Assembly (NCBI GenBank): GCA_029262955.1
Contig: JAJCYL010000720.1
Coordinates: 1 to 20,689 of the forward strand
DNA from: Cytophagales bacterium
GTDB lineage: Bacteria > Bacteroidota > Bacteroidia > Cytophagales > Cyclobacteriaceae
Direction of reading: 5' to 3'
Length of the DNA: 20,689 bases
Below are positions 15,954-20,689 of this stretch, piece by piece (position 1 is the first letter of the stretch; every line of letters begins with the position of its first letter). The notes under the pieces were generated by a model that was not told where the DNA came from, did no database searches, and was given only the letters and a program-made list of their open reading frames with translations. The position numbers and the translations under genes were made by a program.

Positions 15954-16388
15954 ATGTCAATGTCGGGAAATACAACATTTACAATGATTAAACCAGATGC
16001 CTTTGCAGATGGTAACTCAGGAGCCATAATAAAGATAATTGAGGAGAGAGGGTTCAGAATCAAAGCCCTGAAACTGACACGTTTGTCTCAAAGAAAAGCA
16101 GGTCAGTTTTATGCCGTGCATAAAGAAAGACCTTTTTACAAGGATCTTTGTGATTATATGAGTTCAGGTCCGATCATTGCAATTATCCTTGAAAAAGAAA
16201 ATGCAATTGATGACTTTAGAAAATTGATTGGAGCGACGGACCCTAAGCAGGCAGAAGAAGGTACAATTAGAAACATGTTTGCAACGTCAATAGAGGCAAA
16301 TGCAATTCATGGCTCCGACTCAGACGAAAATGCTCAAATTGAGGGTGACTTTTTCTTTTCAGAACTTGAAAAGTTTTATCTAGATTAA
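15954..16388 (+). CDS. ndk: nucleoside diphosphate kinase
   Basis: Transfers the gamma-phosphate of ATP to nucleoside diphosphates through a phosphohistidine, balancing (d)NTP pools in the cytoplasm. The 144 residues are the normal family length. Visible landmarks: K13 in MIKPDA, R/N in TIRNMFA at about 104-110, and the active-site motif NAIHGSDS with catalytic H119. Two in-frame ATGs (15954 and 15960) are possible; the first is used. It is a single-gene unit divergent from nrnA. The 3' end comes within 3 bp of the convergent scpA stop, so transcription termination must lie inside the neighbouring gene. Confidence 0.97.
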   Translation: MSMSGNTTFTMIKPDAFADGNSGAIIKIIEERGFRIKALKLTRLSQRKAGQFYAVHKERPFYKDLCDYMSSGPIIAIILEKENAIDDFRKLIGATDPKQAEEGTIRNMFATSIEANAIHGSDSDENAQIEGDFFFSELEKFYLD

Positions 16389-16391
16389 TTT

Positions 16392-17159
16392 CTAAGCAGC
16401 CTGTTCTTCATTTTCTCTAGATTCAATCCAAAAGTTATTGAATCCTAATCCTATGTGAATGGTAATGGCCTCAGCTTGTAAAAGCTCTAAAATGGCCAGA
16501 AAATTGTAGATAACAGCGACTTTGGAAGGCATCATTTGAACAATTTCCAAGAATGATGCCTTTTTCCTCCCATTCAGTTTATTTAAAAGAAATACCTTTT
16601 GATCAGCTATGGTAAAAGGGTTTTGTATGACCTGATGAGTGGGCTTATTTTTCTCTATTTCATATCGGTCTAGTACTTTCTGATAGACCTTCAATAACTT
16701 ATACAGATCCAGGTTCTGTAATTCAGCCTCAACATTTACACTCTCCGATAAAGAGCGAACTTCTTTTATTAAGTTTCCTCTCCTTTCCATTTGTTCCCTG
16801 CTTTGTTCCAGATCAGAGATTTGACCTAGTACCTCTTTATATCTCTTATACTCCAACAAATGTTTTACCAGCTCTTCTCGAGGATCTATTTCATTTCCTT
16901 CTTCATCAAGTTGTGGTCTTGGAAGCAACATTTTTGCCTTTATCCGCATCAATTTGGCAGCTACTAAGATGAACTCACTGGCGACCTCTATATTCATATG
17001 TTCCAGGTGGTGCAAATAATCAAGAAAATCCTTAGTGATCGTTGCTATGGGAATGTCATGAATATCTAACTCGTCTCTTTCGATAAAAAACAGTAAAAGA
17101 TCGAAAGGCCCTTCAAAAAGAGGGAGTTTTATTTCGAAATTTGTCGCGGTTACTGACAT
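16392..17159 (-). CDS. scpA: segregation and condensation protein A
   Basis: Kleisin subunit bridging SMC heads in the SMC-ScpAB chromosome condensation complex. The N-terminal SMC-neck-binding region is clear (FEIKLPLFEGPFDLLLFFIERDEL, here shortened: EGPFDLLL near residue 15, then DIHDIPIATITKDFL and ASEFILVAAKLMRIKAKMLL). A charged coiled middle and a C-terminal winged helix (KASFLEIVQMM, VIYNFLAILELLQ) follow. The longest frame begins with TTG at 17165; the ATG at 17159 is the likely start, giving 255 residues. scpB is not adjacent in this window. The gene is divergent from dxs across 144 bp and convergent with ndk with a 3 bp gap. Confidence 0.94.
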   Translation of the reverse strand: MSVTATNFEIKLPLFEGPFDLLLFFIERDELDIHDIPIATITKDFLDYLHHLEHMNIEVASEFILVAAKLMRIKAKMLLPRPQLDEEGNEIDPREELVKHLLEYKRYKEVLGQISDLEQSREQMERRGNLIKEVRSLSESVNVEAELQNLDLYKLLKVYQKVLDRYEIEKNKPTHQVIQNPFTIADQKVFLLNKLNGRKKASFLEIVQMMPSKVAVIYNFLAILELLQAEAITIHIGLGFNNFWIESRENEEQAA

Positions 17160-17162
17160 ACT

Positions 17163-17170
17163 CAAATATA
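17163..17170 (-). promoter_or_regulatory. possible -7 element overlapping the scpA start region
   Basis: The minus strand reads TATATTTG, an exact TAnnTTTG match, but it ends only 3 nt before the ATG at 17159. If used, the mRNA would be nearly leaderless; chance occurrence in AT-rich DNA is at least as likely. Confidence 0.2.
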
Positions 17171-17244
17171 CTTTTCACATCGATCATTAAGACATCAAAG
17201 CGGAAAAATATTTAGTTTTGAAACTGTTGTAGGATAATAACTGT

Positions 17245-17252
17245 TAATTTTG
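17245..17252 (+). promoter_or_regulatory. putative -7 element for dxs
   Basis: TAATTTTG matches TAnnTTTG exactly and lies 51 bp before the dxs ATG. TTG at 17227-17229 is 15 bp upstream, slightly short of the usual spacing for a -33 element. Confidence 0.42.
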
Positions 17253-17303
17253 CAAGCAAAATCATTGTAAAAAGGTTTTGAATCAATCACAAGCTATATC
17301 CAA

Positions 17304-19214
17304 ATGCTCATAACACCTGGTCCCCACCTCGCGTCAATAAATACACCGGAAGATCTGAGGAAATTTGACGAAACAGAATTGGTCCAAATTTGTGATGAAT
17401 TACGCCAGTATATTATAGACGTGGTCTCTGTTTATGGCGGACATTTCGGAGCAAGCCTGGGCGTAACAGAATTGACGGTAGCACTGCATTATGCCTTCAC
17501 TACGCCTAAGGATCAGTTAGTTTGGGATGTTGGACACCAGGCCTATGGACATAAGATCTTGACTGGAAGAAGGGACGAGTTTTATACCAATCGCGTGTAT
17601 CAGGGGCTGTCCGGGTTCCCGAAAAGAAAGGAAAGTGAGTATGACACTTTTGGTGTTGGTCATTCCAGTACATCTATTTCCGCAGCTCTTGGTATGGCAA
17701 TGGCCAATGAATACAAAGGAGACGATCGCCAGCATATTGCCGTAATTGGAGATGGAGCGATGACCGGTGGTATTGCATTCGAAGCCATGAATAACGCTGG
17801 GGTTAGTAACAGCAATTTGTTAATTATTTTGAACGACAATTGTATGTCAATTGATCCTAATGTTGGAGCGCTGAAGGATTATTTGACCGATATAACTACA
17901 TCAAAAACATACAACAAAGTAAGAGATGAAATATGGAACGTATTGGGCAAGTTCAGCACATTCGGTTCCAATCCAAGAGACATTGTTGCCAAAATTGAGA
18001 ATAGTGTTAAAACATTTCTGCTCAAACAAAGCAATTTATTTGAATCTCTGAACTTGAGATACTTTGGCCCCGTTGACGGCCACGATGTCAATCATCTGGT
18101 AGAGATATTTAGAGATTTACAAAACATCCCAGGCCCTAAAATTCTCCATTGTGTAACAGTAAAAGGAAAGGGTTATCCTGAGGCTGAAAAAGATCAAACT
18201 AAGTGGCATGCTCCTGGCAAGTTTGACAAAATAACTGGTGTGATTCACAAAAAAGAGCATGAGACGCCCCAGGCACCAAAATACCAAGATGTTTTTGGTC
18301 ATACCATCGTTGAATTGGCCGAGAAAAACGAGAAAATTATTGGAGTGACCCCTGCAATGCCGTCAGGTTCGTCTATGAATATCATGATGAAAGCCATGCC
18401 AGATAGAGCTTTTGATGTTGGCATTGCAGAGCAACACGCAGTAACCTTTTCTGCTGGAATGGCTACCCAAGGGCTGGTTCCTTTCTGCAATATATACAGC
18501 TCCTTTATGCAAAGAGCTTACGATCAAGTTATTCATGATGTCTGCATTCAAGACTTACACGTCGTCTTCTGTCTGGATAGAGCCGGGTTTGCCGGAGCCG
18601 ACGGGCCAACGCATCATGGTTGCTACGATATAGCATATATGAGGTGTCTACCCAACATGGTTGTTTCGGCTCCAATGAATGAAGAAGAACTTAGGGACTT
18701 GATGTACACAGCTCAATTAGAGAAAAATAGTGGTCCCTTAACGATAAGATATCCCAGAGGCCAGGGTATTATGCCAGATTGGAAAACTCCAATGAAGGAA
18801 ATTGAAATAGGGAAAGGGCGAATGGTAAAGGAAGGCACCGATTTAGCTATTCTTTCGATTGGTCACATAGGCAATTACGCGGTTGAAGCAAGCGACCAAC
18901 TTCAAATTGAAGGTATCAGTGCTGCACATTATGATATGCGTTTTGCCAAACCACTGGACGAGCAACTTCTACACCAAATATTCACACAATTCGAACACAT
19001 AATAACTGTCGAAGACGGGAGTTTAATGGGGGGGTTTGGTAGTGCAATTCTGGAGTTTATGGTTGACAACAATTACAAATCCAACGTTAAGCGGCTTGGA
19101 ATTCCGGATCGGATTGTAGAGCATGGCACGCAACTTGAACTCCAAAAAGAGTGTGGCTTCGATACCGATGGTATTATCGTAGCAGCCAGATCGGTATTGG
19201 AGAAAGTCGTCTGA
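17304..19214 (+). CDS. dxs: 1-deoxy-D-xylulose-5-phosphate synthase
   Basis: Thiamine-diphosphate enzyme joining pyruvate and glyceraldehyde-3-phosphate, first step of the non-mevalonate isoprenoid pathway. The 636-residue length is normal. The N-terminal domain shows the substrate-loop residues HFGASLG at about 47-53, DVGHQAYGHK at 75-84, and the ThDP/Mg2+ motif running from GDG at 149-151 to NDN at 177-179. The central pyrimidine-binding domain has the catalytic Glu at about 376 in AEQHAVTFSAGMA and the DRAG/DGPTHHG motif near 434-443. A transketolase C-terminal domain (IEIGKGRMV, ITVEDGSLMGGFGS) completes it. The ATG at 17304 is preceded by an A-rich leader without a Shine-Dalgarno. It is divergent from scpA; the ATL gene follows after 94 bp on the same strand and may be co-transcribed. 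Confidence 0.97.
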   Translation: MLITPGPHLASINTPEDLRKFDETELVQICDELRQYIIDVVSVYGGHFGASLGVTELTVALHYAFTTPKDQLVWDVGHQAYGHKILTGRRDEFYTNRVYQGLSGFPKRKESEYDTFGVGHSSTSISAALGMAMANEYKGDDRQHIAVIGDGAMTGGIAFEAMNNAGVSNSNLLIILNDNCMSIDPNVGALKDYLTDITTSKTYNKVRDEIWNVLGKFSTFGSNPRDIVAKIENSVKTFLLKQSNLFESLNLRYFGPVDGHDVNHLVEIFRDLQNIPGPKILHCVTVKGKGYPEAEKDQTKWHAPGKFDKITGVIHKKEHETPQAPKYQDVFGHTIVELAEKNEKIIGVTPAMPSGSSMNIMMKAMPDRAFDVGIAEQHAVTFSAGMATQGLVPFCNIYSSFMQRAYDQVIHDVCIQDLHVVFCLDRAGFAGADGPTHHGCYDIAYMRCLPNMVVSAPMNEEELRDLMYTAQLEKNSGPLTIRYPRGQGIMPDWKTPMKEIEIGKGRMVKEGTDLAILSIGHIGNYAVEASDQLQIEGISAAHYDMRFAKPLDEQLLHQIFTQFEHIITVEDGSLMGGFGSAILEFMVDNNYKSNVKRLGIPDRIVEHGTQLELQKECGFDTDGIIVAARSVLEKVV

Positions 19215-19308
19215 CCCAAGTTAAGTCAGAGACAGAATTTACATTTATTCTCTTATTATATACAAAATCACTCATACGGTCTAAATTAGCCTTAACACTT
19301 TTTCCTGA

Positions 19309-19644
19309 ATGAAAGAGCCAAACGTTAATTTCTTTAAAGACGTCTATGAAGTGGTGAGATTAATCCCCAGAGGTAGGGTTACGAGCTATGGTGCTATCGC
19401 GGAATACCTTGGCACTAAAGGAAGTGCAAGAGTGGTTGGTTGGGCCATGCATGGAGCCGCTGCAATAGAGGGTGTTCCGGCTCATAGAGTTGTGAATCGA
19501 CAGGGGCTGCTCACTGGTAAAATTCACTTCGGTGAAAATAAAATGCAGAAGCTACTAGAGAATGAAAATATCAAAGTCGTGAATCACAAAATTCAGGATT
19601 TCGAAAAAATCTTTTGGGATCCAATGAGTGAACTTGGTTTATAA
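19309..19644 (+). CDS. alkyltransferase-like (ATL) protein, MGMT family without the catalytic cysteine
   Basis: A 111-residue member of the O6-alkylguanine DNA alkyltransferase family, C-terminal domain only. It has the helix-turn-helix PRGRVTSYGAIAEYLG (20-35) with Tyr27, the arginine finger R41 in GSARVVGWAM used to flip the damaged base, and the active-site segment VPAHRVVN, where the usual PCHR is PAHR: Ala58 replaces the methyl-accepting Cys. Such ATL proteins bind O6-alkylguanine without repairing it and hand the lesion to nucleotide excision repair. It is cytosolic and not fused to an Ada-type domain. The start ATG at 19309 has a T-rich leader. The gene downstream on the opposite strand is a decayed PH-domain ORF. 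Confidence 0.92.
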   Translation: MKEPNVNFFKDVYEVVRLIPRGRVTSYGAIAEYLGTKGSARVVGWAMHGAAAIEGVPAHRVVNRQGLLTGKIHFGENKMQKLLENENIKVVNHKIQDFEKIFWDPMSELGL

Positions 19645-19808
19645 TCTGAATAAAACAGACATTGTACAGATCCAGCACCACTAACCCAGAACTCGAAATC
19701 ACTATCGGCATCAAAAAAAGTACCTGCAGTCTCAATTGAGAAACATGAGATATTCGAATACGGGAACCTAAATTCCTTCTTCTTGCCAGTGATCAATAGC
19801 AGTTTTTA
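19645..19808 (-). pseudogene. remnant of a bacterial PH-domain (bPH_1-like) protein gene
   Basis: Between the ATL stop and pgi, the minus strand has an open frame that resembles the middle of small bacterial PH-domain proteins: LITGKKKEFRFPYSNIS, then FSIETAGTFFDADSDF and EFWVSG. The family pattern I recall is GKK...PY.sI..FSVETAGTFD.DAELK.W.SG, which this matches closely. An in-frame TAA at 19808-19806 cuts it off six codons before the conserved GKKKEF block; no ATG is available (the first usable codon is TTG at 19796). After WVSG the similarity fades and the frame runs on into the 3' end of the ATL gene. The N-terminal strands and C-terminal helix of the domain are missing. I therefore call it a broken gene rather than a small protein. 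The family recognition is from memory of the pattern, not from a search. Confidence 0.5.
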
Positions 19809-19903
19809 AAGAAATTGACACAAACGGTCAGCTATATTTATTCAATTGAGCCTTGATTTAGTTTCTAATAATATTCATGTTTGCCGACTCAAAAGAAAAT
19901 ACT

Positions 19904-20689
19904 ATGCTACCAAAAGTGAATCCTACTCATACTTCTTCCTGGAAAAAACTACAGAGTCATAAAGAGGAATTGGCCGATACCAGAATGTCCAAATTGTTCG
20001 AAGAAGACCCGGAAAGATTCCGAAAATTTTCTCTTGATTTTGAGGATATCAAAATAGACTTTTCGAAAAACATGATCACATCAGAAACGATGAGTTTATT
20101 AATTCAATTGACCGAAGAAGTCAAGTTAGATGAGGCGAAAGAAAAAATGTTCCTCGGAGACATTATCAATGGTACAGAAAACAGATCGGTCCTGCATACG
20201 GCTCTTCGAAATCGCTCTAATCAGCCAATTATAGTAAATGACGAAGATGTAATGCCTGACGTAAACGAGGTCTTAGAGAAGATGAGAGTTTTTTCAGAGC
20301 GTTTACATAGTGGAGATTGGAAAGGTTATACTGGCAAGAAAATCACAAACCTCGTAAACATAGGTATTGGCGGATCGAATTTAGGTCCGAAAATGGTCGT
20401 TGAGAGTTTAAAACCATATGCTACCAAAGGCATTGTACCTCACTTTGTTTCTAATGTCGATGGAAGCAATATACTTGAGGCATTAGAGTCAGTTGATCAT
20501 GAATCGACCTTGTTTATTATTTCATCAAAAACATTTACCACCCAGGAAACAATGACCAATGCCCAAACCGCAAGAGATTGGTTTGTTATGCAATCGGGGT
20601 CAGAAGAAGCCATTGGGAAGCATTTTGTAGCCGTCTCTACAAACACTGATAAAGTTCGGGATTTTGGGATAAACCCTGATAATATGTTT
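19904..20689 (+). CDS. pgi: glucose-6-phosphate isomerase (5' part; runs off the window)
   Basis: Interconverts glucose-6-phosphate and fructose-6-phosphate in glycolysis and gluconeogenesis; the latter leads on to mannose-6-phosphate and so to the substrate of ManC. 262 codons are present. The start MLPKVNPTHTSSWKKL is the usual Pgi beginning; an in-frame ATG at 19877 would add nine residues and is less family-like. Visible landmarks: GDIINGTENRSVLHTALRN at about 85-103, the first sugar-phosphate isomerase fold with NIGIGGSNLGPKMV at about 152-165, HFVSNVDGSN, and SSKTFTTQETMTNA, the phosphate-binding serine/threonine loop. No frame break. Upstream, TATATTTA at 19833-19840 is one mismatch from the -7 consensus. 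Confidence 0.96.
   Translation, partial: MLPKVNPTHTSSWKKLQSHKEELADTRMSKLFEEDPERFRKFSLDFEDIKIDFSKNMITSETMSLLIQLTEEVKLDEAKEKMFLGDIINGTENRSVLHTALRNRSNQPIIVNDEDVMPDVNEVLEKMRVFSERLHSGDWKGYTGKKITNLVNIGIGGSNLGPKMVVESLKPYATKGIVPHFVSNVDGSNILEALESVDHESTLFIISSKTFTTQETMTNAQTARDWFVMQSGSEEAIGKHFVAVSTNTDKVRDFGINPDNMF

Noticed and set aside
15715..15954. Plus-strand ORFs of 79 and 64 residues starting inside nrnA and crossing to ndk
   Set aside because: Their starts lie antisense within conserved nrnA sequence, and the part in the intergenic gap shows no protein-like pattern; the gap is better explained as promoter DNA.
19210..19230. Hairpin TCTGAC / GTCAGA at the dxs stop codon
   Set aside because: Only six base pairs with a 9-nt loop and no T tract, so I do not call it a terminator.

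Overview
The window looks like chromosomal DNA of a Bacteroidota bacterium, probably a Cytophagales-type marine or environmental member. The pointers are AT-rich sequence, DUF3078 and GWxTD-domain proteins, a DUF5117/DUF4953 metalloprotease, a many-SLBB export protein, FKBP lipoproteins of the GldI type, near absence of Shine-Dalgarno sequences, and several exact matches to the Bacteroidota -7 promoter element TAnnTTTG. The rank below phylum is inference. No phage, insertion sequence, CRISPR array or integron is visible; most genes are housekeeping or envelope genes.

Layout. 1-1496 (-): 5' two thirds of recQ. 1708-2787 (+): GDP-mannose pyrophosphorylase manC. 7228-2778 (-): a compact run of a secreted zinc metalloprotease, a GWxTD-domain protein and the rRNA methyltransferase rlmB, the last overlapping manC tail to tail. 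7330-7893 (+): a 2H phosphoesterase (2'-5' RNA ligase family). 9618-7890 (-): an MscS-type channel followed by a DUF3078 protein. 9779-10063 (+): a small SEC-C/transmembrane/His-tail protein. 10137-10370: two very short, abutting, convergent membrane-protein ORFs. 13085-10500 (-): a large polysaccharide-export-type SLBB protein. 13217-13291 (+): a tRNA-Pro with apparent anticodon AGG and its own terminator. 15785-13362 (-): an operon of an NrnA-like DHH phosphoesterase and two FKBP lipoproteins. 15954-16388 (+): ndk. 17159-16392 (-): scpA. 17304-19214 (+): dxs. 19309-19644 (+): a Cys-less alkyltransferase-like (ATL) protein. 19808-19645 (-): a decayed bacterial PH-domain gene. 19904 to the end (+): the first 262 codons of pgi.

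How they relate. There is no single pathway. Themes are envelope and export (manC, SLBB protein, MscS channel, metalloprotease, GWxTD protein, FKBP lipoproteins), nucleic-acid upkeep (recQ, rlmB, nrnA, ndk, scpA, ATL, tRNA) and central or isoprenoid metabolism (dxs, pgi). Gene packing is tight, with repeated tail-to-tail convergence and almost no space for terminators. The most notable items are the tRNA-Pro(AGG), the paired tiny membrane ORFs, the membrane protein with a metal-binding motif on each side, the PH-domain gene remnant, and an FKBP lipoprotein whose active site has eroded. I did not find a convincing new multi-gene system.
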